A stretch of DNA of 64,000 bases from Stratiolaelaps scimitus (taxonomy: Eukaryota > Arthropoda > Arachnida > Mesostigmata > Laelapidae): contig JABWDB010000011.1 in NCBI GenBank assembly GCA_019614645.1, positions 5,009,501 through 5,073,500 of the forward strand, written 5' to 3'. Below are positions 11,714-23,700 of the stretch, one piece after another. The notes under the pieces are model-generated. The model was not told the origin of the DNA, did no database searches, and saw only the letters and a list, made by a program, of their open reading frames with translations. The number at the start of each line of letters is the position of its first letter. The first letter of the stretch is position 1. The translations under genes were made by a program, and so were the position numbers.

Positions 11714-13079
11714 CTATTTGCATTTGACACACAAACATCTTGGCCGCCTCCGGATCTTGACCAGGCTGTCATAGACACAATACACACGACACGAAAAAAA
11801 GAAATAGTATAAGGATGCCAGGCAAACAAATGGGTCAGTCAGTAGCGTTGTCTTGAGAATTGAGTCCGAGTCGACCTCACTCACAGCAACGGACAACATC
11901 TGTGAGTTGGCAGTTGTTGGGACACCGATGTTCGTCATTTCCGCTCGTTTTTGTGCTCTCTCTCTTTCTCTCTCTCTCTCTCCTTCTGCCTCTCCCATTC
12001 CTCGGGAGCGTGCGAATTCGAAAATTGAAGTCGTATTGCCCGTAATACACAGTGGCAATTCGACGTCGGCAGCAATCAGTCAAATCTCGCTATGACGGTG
12101 ACGGCCGAGGGTTGACGAGAGTTTGCAGAGCGACACGCGGCCAGTGAGCAGCGACTCTCCGAATGCATTTGTCAGGAGGAGGATAGAAGAAGGACGAGAC
12201 AAGAATCGCGCGCGGGCGCGAGCGAGCGAGCCAGCGAAAAATCCGAAGATCATAGTCGCGGACCACTAGAACGCGTACCCGCAGCAAAAGCAACAGCCAA
12301 CCAGTGTATATATAGCTTATTTATACTACGGGGACGTGCGTGTGTGCGCGCTTGACAGCGCTGCCGACCCGACGGTCAGGGATGCGTCGGGTCTGAGCAG
12401 TGTCTTTCGCCAATCATATTCGCATTGAGCAGGGATCGGTCATCCGAATGGTTCAGTTCCGCAAGCTCTCATCAAACTGAAGACGGATTCCACGGGTCGA
12501 GCTTCCGTCGTTTGTGTCCATGCGTCAACAGTTAGTGTTGACCAACGAAAATGAGAGCGAATAATAAAATTAAGTGGAAAAATTCCGGATCCGACAGCGG
12601 CCGATCCGGCGGCGGTCCGAAAGCCGAGACGGGGCGAGTGGGGGGGGTCAGCTAAAGTTGTAAGGCTGCGAAGCAAAAACGGAATTTGGAAAACGTGAAC
12701 ACGGTTAAGCAGCATAGTAGAAACAATATGGTTAGCTATTGTTGCCCAGAATCAGCGTGCATTTTCTCTGAAAATGTCGCACTTCACATGATCAGCTCAT
12801 CGAATCTACATCTGCTGCTAATCAAGGCTGGCTAATTAATCAGCAGAATCGTTTTTTGCCTGAAACAGAAACAGCATACGCATTTGGGTTGCTGACCACT
12901 GAGCATTTTGAGAAGGACGGGCTATCATTTCCTTCAAGATAGCACCGGCATTGTGAAGCAGTTTTTCATACCTTCCTCATAACTGGGGGATGACCTTTCC
13001 TGATGACGTGCGGCGCTCGCGTTGAAAAACGCTCCGGCCATAAAATCCCCATCTCATGTGGCTTATTCGTCCTCTGACA

Positions 13080-13086
13080 GCAACAA

Positions 13087-13118
<32 letters not shown>

Positions 13119-13290
13119 ACAACAGTAACAACACCAGCAACAACAGCAGCAACAACAACAACAACAAGAACAGCAGCAGCAGCAGCAACAACAGCAACAA
13201 TGACAGTAACAACACCAGCAACAACAGCAGCAGCAACAACAATAACAACAGCAACAACAACAAAAACAGCAGCAGTAGCAACAACAATGA
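13080..13290. repeat. 210-bp (CAG/CAA)n interrupted triplet tract
   Basis: The longest triplet tract in the window: mixed CAG, CAA and CAC units with occasional GAC and TAA-type interruptions. A near-duplicate phrase (CAACAATGACAGTAACAACA) appears at the centre and in similar form earlier, so the tract partly grew by longer duplications. It overlaps the Ser/Asn-rich candidate exon. Confidence 0.9.
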
Positions 13291-13358
13291 CAGTTTCTTC
13301 TCTCATTATCCGCGAAACTCGGAGCCGGGAGAATACATCACATGTTCAGTAGCAGTAG
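13081..13358 (+). CDS. candidate exon: Ser/Asn-rich low-complexity segment
   Basis: GTCCTCTGACAG at 13080 is a good pyrimidine-rich acceptor and GTAG|GTACG at 13358/13359 a good donor. The frame between them is open and encodes about 65 residues of almost only Ser and Asn from CAG/CAA-type triplets, followed by a non-repeat tail DSFFSHYPRNSEPGEYITCS. Of the three triplet frames only this one has unique sequence attached and no stop. Poly-Asn/Ser segments are common in arthropod regulatory proteins. It may instead be a plain intronic microsatellite. Confidence 0.3.
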
Positions 13359-13521
13359 GTACGACATTGCGGGACACAGCGGCAAGGTAGCTACCCAGAG
13401 ATAATGACTACACTACATATAGACGCCATCAAGCATCGGGAATGATTCGCCGTCGCCGCTACTGTTGCCGTGCGTAATTTCGTCATATTTGTTTTCATTG
13501 CATTTTCTTCTCCATCGACAG

Positions 13522-13680
13522 ATCCCGGCTCTGATCCCGAACCTCATCCTGGTCCCCGTGACAAAGTGCGAGCGAGCGTCAGCGGAAGTCTCCATCGCGC
13601 CAAATCCGATCGGACAAATCGACCCGACGGAAGAACGTGGGAATAACGCGCCGAGGTGCTCGACTCGTTTTGACGGCTGA
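13522..13680 (+). CDS. candidate exon after strong splice acceptor
   Basis: TTTTCATTGCATTTTCTTCT leads to CATCGACAG ending at 13521, a strong acceptor. The phase-0 frame reads IPALIPNLILVPVTKCERAS with about three quarters of the early codons ending in G or C, then runs to TGA at 13678. Another plus frame (13562-13900) and a minus frame across 13413-14063 are also open, so the assignment is uncertain. It could follow the Ser/Asn-rich exon at 13081-13358 in one gene. Confidence 0.22.
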   Translation: MPALIPNLILVPVTKCERASAEVSIAPNPIGQIDPTEERGNNAPRCSTRFDG

Positions 13681-14545
13681 CGCGAACAAGTCAAAGACCC
13701 TTCGCGGAGCGAGGTCCCAGCTGCGATCGCAAGCGGTGTCGGGTATGGCTGAGATCGCCGAACGCTCGCCGAAGAGTCGCTGCCGATTCGGCCAACAGAA
13801 TTGCCACGCCACAATGCGAGACAGGCCGTATGGCCGACAGAAGAAATCGCATAACGGATTTGCGATTGCCTCAGCAACGCGGAGTCCCGGAGTCGGGTAA
13901 TATCGAGCGTTTGGCAGAACACCGGAGTCGTCGGTTGTTGATAAATGAAAGACAGACAGGCAGGCAGGCAGGCAGACCCCCTCATGCGTTTCGCACTGTT
14001 ATGGGGACGACAAATTGAGAACGGCGAGTCGCACAAGGTAAACGCTTGGCAAAATCTGGGCACCGGGATTGTTCGCTATTTCATTCCGAGGTCTGCTTGA
14101 GGGGAACCATTTTGTCAGATTAGCCGGGGTTATTTTTATAGCTATGCTTACATGGAAAAAAATATATATATATATTTTTTATATTACCATTGTTTATTAT
14201 ATGTATATCTACCAAATTTAGCATAACATGTATATGAGAAGTCGCTGTCGGGGGTCAGCGAGTTCTGAAACAAGCGAGTATAATGCGCCAAGGCCGAGCG
14301 TCGAGGTTGAAGATAGGGACTCCCCTTTCATCGAAAATTGAAAGTTGCGCTATTTAATCTCGTTGGATTTTGTTCCCCTCATTTTTCTGAACCTCGGTGT
14401 GTGCCGGGGCACCGACTCCTGTCGTTGGGAGGGCCAACAGACATGCGTAATGCATCAACAACTAACCAGCAGTAGTCTCCTTTGACTTGTTCATTTCCAT
14501 CGCATCAAAGTACACTTAGCTCGTAATATAGTAGTAACAATAATA

Positions 14546-14750
14546 GGTCAAGCCCGGTGGCCAGGTGGCGGTATTCGCGTGCGCCTCGCAACCGGAGGTG
14601 CAACAACTAGGTCCACACAAACAGAGGGGTTCGACACCCACCGTTGCACATTTGCATTAAAAGGGGTTGTTCGTCTTATGAATCGGCAATGCCGAGCAAG
14701 CAATTGTACCGTGGACATTGTTAAATGTTTAAGGCTATGAGTCAGCCTGG
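14546..14750 (+). mobile_element. tRNA-derived SINE, family C, copy 1
   Basis: The A box TGGCCAGGTGG (14558-14568) fits the Pol III consensus well, and a B-box-like GGTTCGACACCC lies at 14629-14640. About 100 bases of shared body follow, ending near GTCAGCCTGG. The blocks GCAACCGGAGG, GGTTYGA..CCCACCG, GACRTTRTTAAATG and GAGTCAGCC are also present at 60598-60776 in the same order. This copy has an insertion of about 20 bases in the body relative to the other. Confidence 0.7.
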
Positions 14751-16974
14751 AAAATATATTAGTAAAAATCATCTCTTTATTGACAAATCTGCAGGTGTTA
14801 GACCGAATCGATTCGTAGCTTTCCTGCGCGTCGCTTCGAATTCGAGATCCTACAGTTGCCAATTCCCGGGCCCCTTATACAATCCTGTACGACAAAATGA
14901 CATGGAACCAAATTTGTAAAAATAGATAGCAAGAAGAGGAAGTGAAGTTTGAAGTATCAGCAACAAATACAGACTCAAGCCGATTCTACCCACCTCAGAC
15001 GACCTCATCTCCTGCAAAGCTCTGCTATAGATTGGCTCTAACATGAGTTCAGTCGCTCTCCAAACTTCCTCTCTCTCTCTTTCTCTTCCCTCATAATCTT
15101 CTAGTTCCCATATCTCAGGGCTTGTTGCATGACTCCCGCTACACAACAACAACAACAACAACAACAAAAATGCTAATGCAACAAAATACTAGTAATAGCA
15201 TTTGTAATGTATAATATATTCGTCAGACGATCTCGTCGTTCGATGCCCACGCTGGCGCAAGTATAACACCGAACAGACTGGACAGCAGTATCGACACTTG
15301 CTCATACCCCAAAGGCAACTACGCCTTGACACAGCAGAGCCCTCATATCGAATCTGCCGACAGGAATAATGATACAATAACGTACAAAAGTCATCACGTC
15401 GGCGGTGGTAATGGCCGACTGTAAAGGCTACACTTTGTACAAACAAGCAAACAAACAAACAACAAACAAACTCACTCGCCATCTCCCCTCCCTCGCGAAA
15501 TCGCCCAGTTCGCAGTGGCCCTGCCGAACGACGACGACGACAGCTCGCGCCTTTCCGCCGGTTCCATGGATATTATTATATTATATAACCGCAGTTCCAG
15601 AGGCGAAGAAGCCACCAGGACACCACAGGGAGGTGGTGCCCTGGTGCCGTCGTCGGACTGCAGCCGAGGAGGGGGTTTACTGCGAGCTGAACAAAACTGG
15701 AAAGCCGGCAGCTGCGGTGGCCATTTAGCCAGCAGCGAAATCGGCCCCCTCTGAGACACGTTCGTCGCTGTGGCCAGCACCGTTGCCGGCGGCTGAAGAT
15801 CTATGCGGCACTCGGAGCCTGTGGCGGGCGAGCTGTACCGCGCTGACGACGAGTGTCAACATAACATTATCTTGTATAATAATAATCATAACAATTAGAA
15901 CGCGTCCACATAAATTCTGCCGGTCATTAGTCGGTCGGCGCGCGGAAGCAAGCGAATCGGTAAGTGGTACGGCTCGTTGTGTCGACACCAGCCATTCGTA
16001 ATTCGCAGCAGCAGCAGCAGCCGTAACAGCCGCAGCGGCAGCTGCAGCTGTGACGGAGACGGCGCCTAGGGACGCCAGCCGATTCGGTGACGCTGGCTGG
16101 CTCGCTGGCGGGCTTGCCGTTTTTACGTCGTATTCCGGTAATTGCAGTGCGACAGCGCTCGGTGACAACACTGCCCGTGCACAGTTTCCCAGAACGATGA
16201 AGGGACAAACGCGTGGAAGGACACGCAAAGAGAGAGAGAGAGAGACAAGCAGAGAAGGTACAGACAGACAATGTAGGTATATGTATATATTAGGTAGATA
16301 TCTGGTACCCCTTGTTGTAGCATTGGCTCGAGAGAATGGACGGCTGCGCGGACGACTCATGGCGGGGGTGGGCAGCGGGTCCGATCGAGTCCCTTCTCCA
16401 CGGGGTGATGCCGAACCTTGTTCGAGGAACACGAGGTAGCTACCCCTCATAGGTGAGAGTCCCTCAATGCCAGACGAATACCTCAGTAGCGAAGTCTGGT
16501 CTGCTTAATGCATTTTGTGCTCAACTGTTTTTTCATAGAGATCAACAAGACCGCGCTGATTCAAGTACAGTTCAATCCTTATAGCTAAACTATAAGAATA
16601 GCTATTTTATAGCTAAACTACTAAAAAAAAAAAAAGCTAAACTATATATATATATGTACATTCAAAAATTAATAATTTATTCACACGGTATTGTGTTATA
16701 TATACCAAGATACCTAGCAGAATGGCGCAACAGTAAAAAAAAATAGAGTCAGTTAGCTCGTATAAAAAGGGGCACGTACATATCTAAGAATAAGTAGATC
16801 TATGATTGTTGGCCGACCAGATGGGTCCTGAGTGAGACCAGTGTGACGATATCTGGCGCAAACATTGTCGCAATATTTACACAAACAGTTCGAGTTGGGC
16901 TCGTCGTAGACCTTTGTCCTACACATCATACAGTGAAAATCGTTCAATGCAAAACGAGTTACAATGTGTCGTCG

Positions 16975-17021
<47 letters not shown>

Positions 17022-18254
17022 GGAGATAGAGAGAGTTCTATACTCTAATCTCTCTGCCCTTCTCTCTGAATGTCTGTATGATACAACGGAGCAGCGCCGT
17101 TGTTCAGTGAACGAGGCGTTGTCCTCCAGCAGAATGGGACCGCCGAATGGTTTACTCCATCCTGGCTGAGAAAGACGTCACCTGCTCATGTCAACGTGTG
17201 AAAGTGCATTGTATCTCCCTCCTGTGTCTGTCCGCGAAGTCCGTCGGCCCCGGGAGCCCGTCTCTGGTCCACACTCAGTAGCAGCAGAGAGGCTCGGCTT
17301 CGTATGCGCCGCCACCCTCTTCGTCAGACCACGCTCGTTGCTGCTGCTACTGCTGCAGCCGTTACCGCCCAGAGTTACAGTATTCGGCAAACGGACTGTT
17401 GGCAAAGTGGCCCAGCTGACGGATGCAAATGCACTGAATTTGGCTGCCGCGACGGATTGAGCTGAGGCCTAAGTCCGGCGGGTAGTGGTCGTTCGTTTAG
17501 GCTGCCTGCCTGCTGCTGTTGCTGGATAGAGTAGGCGGTCAGACGCCGCAGACCCGATCCGCGGGCGGCACCACTCAGCGGCGTCGGGCAGGAATATGCG
17601 ACCTACATTATGGATATATGTGCATCCCATCTAGCCCAAGGTGACGTCAAAGTCAACGGAGAAGAGAGACCAAGAGGCGGAGACAGGAACAGAGGAAATA
17701 GCCGAGTACGAAGCTGTGGCGGTATACGCACGGGGAGAAAGGAAGAGGGAGAGAGAGAGAGAACAGCAGCCGAAAACAACGCGAAAACCTTTGCCGCAGT
17801 GATCTCACCGGCGTCCCCTGCCCACTGGCCTCTGTGCTTGCGGAGGGCAGCGGACCGACACCGACACGTTAGCGTGTTACACAGAGAAAGAGAGATTCAG
17901 AGGGAGAAGATCTTCAGGCAGCAGATCTTCCCCAAGCGGTCGGAAAGGTCTTCTCTGTTTCTTCGCTAACGTATGCCTGGCTCGTGGAACGGCGGAGGGG
18001 TGTGCTGGGGCGGAGGGGTGAACGACTCTCACCAAATCGGTGCTGTACATGTGACACAGACCTGTAGTGTGATCTGCTTGTATCTGACCTCCGGCGGACA
18101 GGTGCCGGAGGATTGGAGACATTGCGTTGAACGTTGAGGTCGCGATTTGAATTCTTTGACTGGAAGGGCGTTGGCCACAGAGAGCAAGGAAGCGATTGCG
18201 AAACGACGCTCCCCGCTGCGAAGAGGGACGCATCGTTCCACCGGTAGAACGATG
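14751..18254. other. no gene recognised
   Basis: An (AAC)n patch at 15141-15167, an Ala-type CAG patch at 16005-16040, (GA)n at 16220-16240, a run of A at 16623-16635 and the (TA)n-(GA)n at 16975. A 241-codon minus-strand frame (16450-15725) translates through microsatellite sequence and is not supported. Confidence 0.5.
16975..17021. repeat. compound (TA)n-(GA)n microsatellite
   Basis: 13 TA units followed immediately by 10 GA units, then degenerate GAGA to about 17035. Confidence 0.9.
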
Positions 18255-18439
18255 TTACATATGTAGGGTATATACGGGTTGCCCTGTACTCGTGAATGTA
18301 GGCAAGCGAAGAACGGAGAAGGTCCAGCGAATGACCACCTCGAATTGAAGGCCAAAGCCTGCTCTAGTACAGGGTGATTCATCTATTAGTTGAATGGAAT
18401 AAACGTGACTTGTTGAACGAATAATACCATCCGCATGCT
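18255..18439 (-). CDS. candidate terminal exon, minus strand
   Basis: On the minus strand TTTACCTTCTCTTGCAG ends at 18440 and is a textbook acceptor. From 18439 the frame (two bases, then CAT GCG GAT ...) is open for about 60 codons, HADGIIRSTSHVYSIQLIDE onward, to TAA at 18255. A second frame beginning MNHPVLEQALAFNSRW (ATG at 18382) also stays open to 18029. The mariner-like motif at 18368 falls inside. No family is recognised. Confidence 0.22.
18368..18385 (+). mobile_element. possible mariner-like element end
   Basis: TACAGGGTGATTCATC resembles another common mariner-type terminus. Only one end is seen and no transposase. It lies inside the minus-strand candidate exon at 18255-18439, so one of the two interpretations is probably wrong. 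Confidence 0.2.
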
Positions 18440-19567
18440 CTGCAAGAGAAGGTAAATACATTTGACCATTTATGAACAATAGAAGAAGCAAACAGCAGCA
18501 ATCGTATCCCGGAAAAACAGCTCAGATGCGGTTATTGCAGCAAGAGCCTGTGACAAGTGGCCTGTGAAACGCACGCAGTTACCATACAATACATTGATCA
18601 CATACGCTATAGATTATAGTATATTGTGGGACACACGCATGTAAAAACAGATCTTGTTACACCTCGACGCCCCGAGCCCTTTATTATACAAACACGTCTA
18701 CAGCTGAACGACCCCTTCGGACGCATCCGTTCATAGTACACATCCTCTGCATTTATACCAAATCGTATTGCCGTCGAACAGAGGGCAACATATTCCCAAC
18801 CACGTTCGTGTCATTTCATTATGTTGTCTACGGGTGTTTGTTTAAGGCCCCCCTCCCCCGAGCACAAGTCTTGGTCGATTTGAACACGGCCACTGATTCT
18901 TGTATTATTCACGGTTACCCAATGTGTGCTTGGATTCAAACTGTCTCCGACCAACACAGTAGCAAAGCCCACGACAGGGAGAGTGTACAGAACGGCAGCC
19001 AAGCGGTTATTCAGATGTAGCAGTCGTGTGCTTTGTGCGATTAGCACATTGCTGTATCGTGAGATCCTCTAGGTCGAGCAGTCCAGCTATCAGCCGAGAG
19101 TCAACGGCTATTAGATACGATCGAAGAATTCGATGATGTTGACGAGGGGGCTGGTGGCGTCGGGGTGTGCTTTTGTTTCTTGAATTGACGACCAAGCACT
19201 GGGACACTGACAAACCACGTGGGTGGACTGGGTGTACGTGTCCACAGCTTCGAATCGGTTGTCGGTAGTTACCTGTTTGGCATTGAGAAGAGGCTCCCTC
19301 CTCTTCCTTCCTGCCGTGGACAGTAGACAAATAGCAGGCGGAAGACCCTTGTATGAGAGGCGTCGAAGCATTTGTTAAGTAATAACCGATACGACACCGG
19401 TCTCGGGCGTCGGATCGTGTAGGTATTCGGGCGACGTGATAGTGTGATCTTTCACGGATTTACCTCGATTCGTATGTAATACAAACTTCACCAACTCGTT
19501 GAGATACCACCCTACACAGTGTACATATGCTCTTCATCTAAACGTATTTATTTATTGGGCGAACTGA

Positions 19568-19945
19568 AATCTACTGCAAAAGACTAGTGTTGTGTATGCG
19601 GCCCTTTCTGCGAACGAGCCGATAATGCGCGTATTGTGTCACACCGTTCGCAAATACCGTCTCCGACCTGCGAACGATCTCCAGTATCTCGAGAGCAAGT
19701 GGGGAGAGGTCTCAAGAGCTCCGGTGGTCATGCCACTCGCCCTTAAACATAAACCAGACGAAAAGAACGACCAAGTCTTGGCAAGCCACGACCAAGCCTT
19801 GGCAAGAACGACGGCGGATCAGAGAGAGATTCAGAAAAAGTATCGCAAACTAAAGGAAAGCGGGAACCGCCTCGCCCATTGTTTGGGCGTTAGCATCCTT
19901 TTTAGGGCCCTTCAGATCACTCGGGCGGGCAGGCAATGCACTTAG
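19568..19945 (+). CDS. unassigned charged coiled-coil-like frame
   Basis: An open frame of about 125 codons, with no ATG near its start, runs to TAG at 19943. The middle is highly charged and Gln/Lys/Glu rich (ALKHKPDEKNDQVLASHDQA ... TADQREIQKKYRKLKESGNR). It contains a 21-base direct repeat (19767-19785 and 19788-19806, one mismatch) that yields a seven-residue repeat around DQxLA. The composition suggests a helical segment. No homologue is recognised and no splice sites are clear, so it may be non-coding or a fragment of an old element. Confidence 0.25.
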   Translation, partial: NLLQKTSVVYAALSANEPIMRVLCHTVRKYRLRPANDLQYLESKWGEVSRAPVVMPLALKHKPDEKNDQVLASHDQALARTTADQREIQKKYRKLKESGNRLAHCLGVSILFRALQITRAGRQCT

Positions 19946-20138
19946 CTGTTGGCTGGGACCGCGGCGGAACCCGGCGGTTCTCGAAGTTCCGGGCTACCAG
20001 ACAGATCGCCTATCTACCTCCTGTTTCTTCGTGCGATTTTCGACAGCAGGGCCGAGACGGAGTCCGAGACGATGTTTTCGGAACAGAAAGGCAAGACACG
20101 CCTATATATATATATATATCTATATATATATATATATA

Positions 20139-20210
20139 GCAGTCAACGATTTGCACCAGTCCCCATATATATATATATATATATGGGGACTGGTGCGAAT
20201 CGTTGACTGC
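20139..20210. repeat. 72-bp near-perfect palindrome with (AT)10 core
   Basis: Two 26-base arms (20139-20164 and 20185-20210) are reverse complements with a single mismatch and flank exactly 20 bases of alternating AT. The arms are of mixed composition (GCAGTCAACGAT...CAGTCCCC), so this cannot be a trivial consequence of the microsatellite. It can fold as a long hairpin or cruciform. A second TA run (20104-20138) abuts its left side. Confidence 0.9.
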
Positions 20211-20721
20211 GCGTTTCCTTTTGGCGCCGGCCTTGCTCTGGGGACCGGAGTATCGTCGTCTCGAATTCGCGGACGGCCTCACCTCCGTCCGCGGCTTCGG
20301 TCGGCTTTGCGCTCAGTTCCCATCGAAGAGCCGAGATGAATGTGACGAGATCTAGTCTGTAGTACATGGCCTAGGTTCGGACATACCTCGCTACTAGACT
20401 ACGAGACCTACTGAGCAGGCAGACCTCGACGACGAAGGACAGCGGCAGGTTAGGAGCTAGAATATATGATAGTCTCGAGCTGGAAAACAGAGCTGGAAGC
20501 TGATATCTTACAGTCAATGGACACGCTGAAATTCAAATGCAGGATAACCTAGAACAAGAGATGAGGGCCCTGAAGTAGGCAAATGTATGCAAACGCGATC
20601 GGGTGTCCTGAACGGAGGATTTCGAATGTCTGGAAGGGAAGAACCTTGAAAGCTATGAACGACTGTTCGAAATTCTGTTGCTATTGTTACTTATATATTT
20701 ATATATATATATATATTATAG

Positions 20722-20768
20722 ACACACACACATTATATAATATATATATATATATAATGTGTGTGTGT
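20722..20768. repeat. 47-bp compound-microsatellite palindrome
   Basis: Left arm (AC)5ATTATA (20722-20737) and right arm TATAAT(GT)5 (20753-20768) are perfect 16-base reverse complements around an AT core. Low-complexity arms make it less striking than 20139-20210, but it is the second such structure within 600 bases. Confidence 0.85.
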
Positions 20769-23700
20769 TAAAAATAGGCACGATAATAACAATAATAAAA
20801 AAAACTAATAATAGATCTCGAACAGTCGGTTATGTTATTGTATACACATATACATACAAAGCAATATATATATCTAACCAAATATGACTTTTTCAGCTTT
20901 TTCTAACAACAAATACTAAAAAAAAAACAATAACTCACATCTGCGGTTGATAGGCTTACATGCATAGGCAATCCCGTCCGCAGGCGTTATGGGTGTCACA
21001 AATACAAGACGATGGCAATCACTGATTGTTATATGGAACTGACGACAAACCTGACTCACTACCCCAACAGGCTAAGCTTCGTTGACAAGCTCCTTTGCCA
21101 CGTCTCGATGTTCGGGCCGGAGAGAGTCCGTACCGACGGCCGCTTGCCCTTTTCTGATGGTCGTCGCACGCGGCCGACGTAGGACTCCCTCTCGATCTGC
21201 TGGCCCAGACGGCGGACGTTCACCAGAATGATGTGACGAACGGCATGCTGTCTGTCCGCGACGTAAATCACTTTGGTAAACAACGTCCTGTCTAGCCGCC
21301 ACCTACTTCAATGATGCACTTCGCCAGCCCACTCCATATGCACAGGAGGCTTATCTCCGGCCGCTGGGAGAGGAGTCCGCGACGCGGGCGAATTTCTTCG
21401 AGCGTTCTCGAGTTTCGAATCGGGGGAGAACACACGTTGACTGCATCCGCCCCGTCGGCGGCTGGCTGGCGGCGGCTGGCTGGCGGCGGCGGCGGCGGCC
21501 AGATTAATTCCTACAAGATAAAGATTTGTACTTAAGATGTGTGTCGTCGTTATTTCGACCGGCTGACGCTGGGGACGCGCGTGCCGAAGCACAGCGTGGG
21601 CCGCTCAGACGTCTCTGAAGTGTCCCTTGGCGTGGGCCGTCTTCAAGTAAAAGGCGAACATGCTGGCTTAGCAGAAGATAGCTCTCAACATTGCGACCAC
21701 GTCGCCGGCCGCCAGCGTAGTGGTTACATAGACATATGCATCGTAGATGAAGTCGCATTCGATTTGGACATATGCCGATGTAACACAAGTTTATGACAGA
21801 GGTAGTATTGCAGGCGAAGCTGGAACATGGAATACTGACAGCCTCAGCCAAGCATGTGTGGGCCGAGTAGGATTTCAGGTCTATTCAGCCGAACGGTTGC
21901 GAGGTCGGCTTTGAGGTTGTACCTAAGGTTGCCGCGTGGGCGGAAAACGGAGCCGACTCGACTACAAGTTAGGTACGAATCGCTCACTGTACCTACTCAT
22001 GGGCAGACTTTCTGCGGCCTTCCTCAATGGTTGATGCTCATTCCGTTGCGGAGACGTTCTTCGAGTTGGTGAACGAGGCCGGGCGGGATTGCGATTTCCG
22101 GCAGAATTTCATTCGTCCCATTATATGACATTGCATAATACTGTACATACATATTACATTATTATACTTGCGTAGGTATTACTACCGAATGTCATATAAA
22201 TCACTTGATTAACAGCGAATTCGTGTTGCATAGTCACGGCCCCTCGTCCGATCCCAGAGTGACTTCCAGCCTCCCGCCAACGCTGTTGTATAACGGGATG
22301 AAAGCATGCTCAGCGGAGTTTACTGTCAATCCGGGCGGTACGCGTCCCGGCGCGCAGTGCACCAAGCTCATGTCTCGGTCCGCTGCGTAGAAGTCATGCG
22401 AGGCGGAGATGAAGCAGCAGCCATAATCACAACAACAACAACAACAATAGCAACAATAGCAACAACTCAGCGCGATTATATTGCATCGCCCTCAGGCCGT
22501 TGTTCATGGACAACGCAGGACAACAGATGACGAGCTACAGGATAACAAATGTAGACAATAATAAATACGACAATAACGTTACCGACGTTACGAGACAGCG
22601 GCCGACCGGCGGGAGGAGCGACTCCGTGTTGCAGGGTAACCACTCAAGGTTTGCACTGTCTGCGAGAAGAGGGCTTTATACAATGGGGGTAGGGGAGTAT
22701 ATGGGAGACGCCCATATAAATATCGAATCAGATTTCTCCTCCGTAAAGGTGATGTGTGCGTTCTAGTTTCCGATTCGTGTGTGGATTAGTATAAACGAGG
22801 ACAATTATATAATGCCCCAAATCAGCAATAATTAATAAATGAACGCCACGCTTGGGTAGTACTTATTTTTCTAGTGGTGTTAGTTAGTTAGTTAGTTAAT
22901 CGCTAATTAGTGGTGTTTTTGTTCTTTGTTTTTTATAGACCTCCGGCGTAAATACGTAGCAATGCGGACGCGGTCGACGGTCGCACTTCCAATGTTAACC
23001 ACTTCCAATGTTACGTCCTATATAGACGTTCCTATTCGACATCGGTGTCATATTCAGCTGTTTGTCCATTAGCGCTAATACGCAGCACTTATCAAATCGC
23101 TTGCTTACAGTAGACGAGACAGGCTCGTTCCGCTGTATATGTTATATATACATGTAAACAAGGAGACAACACAGGGCGTGCCGGTCCAGAGCGCATTCAA
23201 TGATACAGCTTCACTATGACTCGCTTCCTGGTGGTCCACTCTATGTAATATTGTCATTAGCGCACATCTTTCTGATTGCCGCTGGTTATTATTGTTCTTC
23301 GCAATTAGGCACATGGAGGAAATTGTCACAGATGCATTGAGTTGTGTTCGTCGAAAGCCTGGGTATTGTTCTACAGCGTGGATTAGGATAACCAATGGGA
23401 ACGCCAACTGCTCGTTCACGCTAGGTAACGGCTCGGGGATAACCTCGCGGGGTCGTCAACTGCGGATATCCATTGACGAGGCCAGCATTGTATTGTACCG
23501 GCAAAGGCACAACATATACACAGCACGCTATATAATGAGAGAGAATTTGACTCTTGTAATGCGCGTATTTTTGCATTTGTGCCATCTTCGATTTCGGCAT
23601 TATTATTATTATAATTATGAGATCTATCCTAGCATATGCAGGCCTTGTATCATAGTTACTTTTCTGCTAATCTATTGATGACATAGATGCCCACTGGGGG

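Larger units (their letters stand above)
8495..13079. other. no gene recognised
   Basis: Holds a TTG/CTG patch at 8518-8560, (CCG)n, (GA)n, several (TA)n tracts (9727-9752 and the 11.4-11.7 kb cluster) and a CT run at 11953-11982. Open frames are short and overlapping. Nothing else stands out. Confidence 0.5.

Noticed and set aside
12977..13306. Poly-Val/Ala and poly-Leu frames on the minus strand
   Set aside because: Alternative frames of the CAG/CAA tract with no unique sequence attached.
13413..14063. 216-codon minus-strand frame
   Set aside because: Opposite strand of a region with a better supported plus-strand acceptor; the composition is Ser/Arg/Cys rich without any motif, and GC-rich DNA gives such lengths by chance.
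15725..16450. 241-codon minus-strand frame
   Set aside because: Passes through CAG, (GA)n and TATA sequence, with poly-Ala and poly-Ser/Leu segments, no splice context and no domain.
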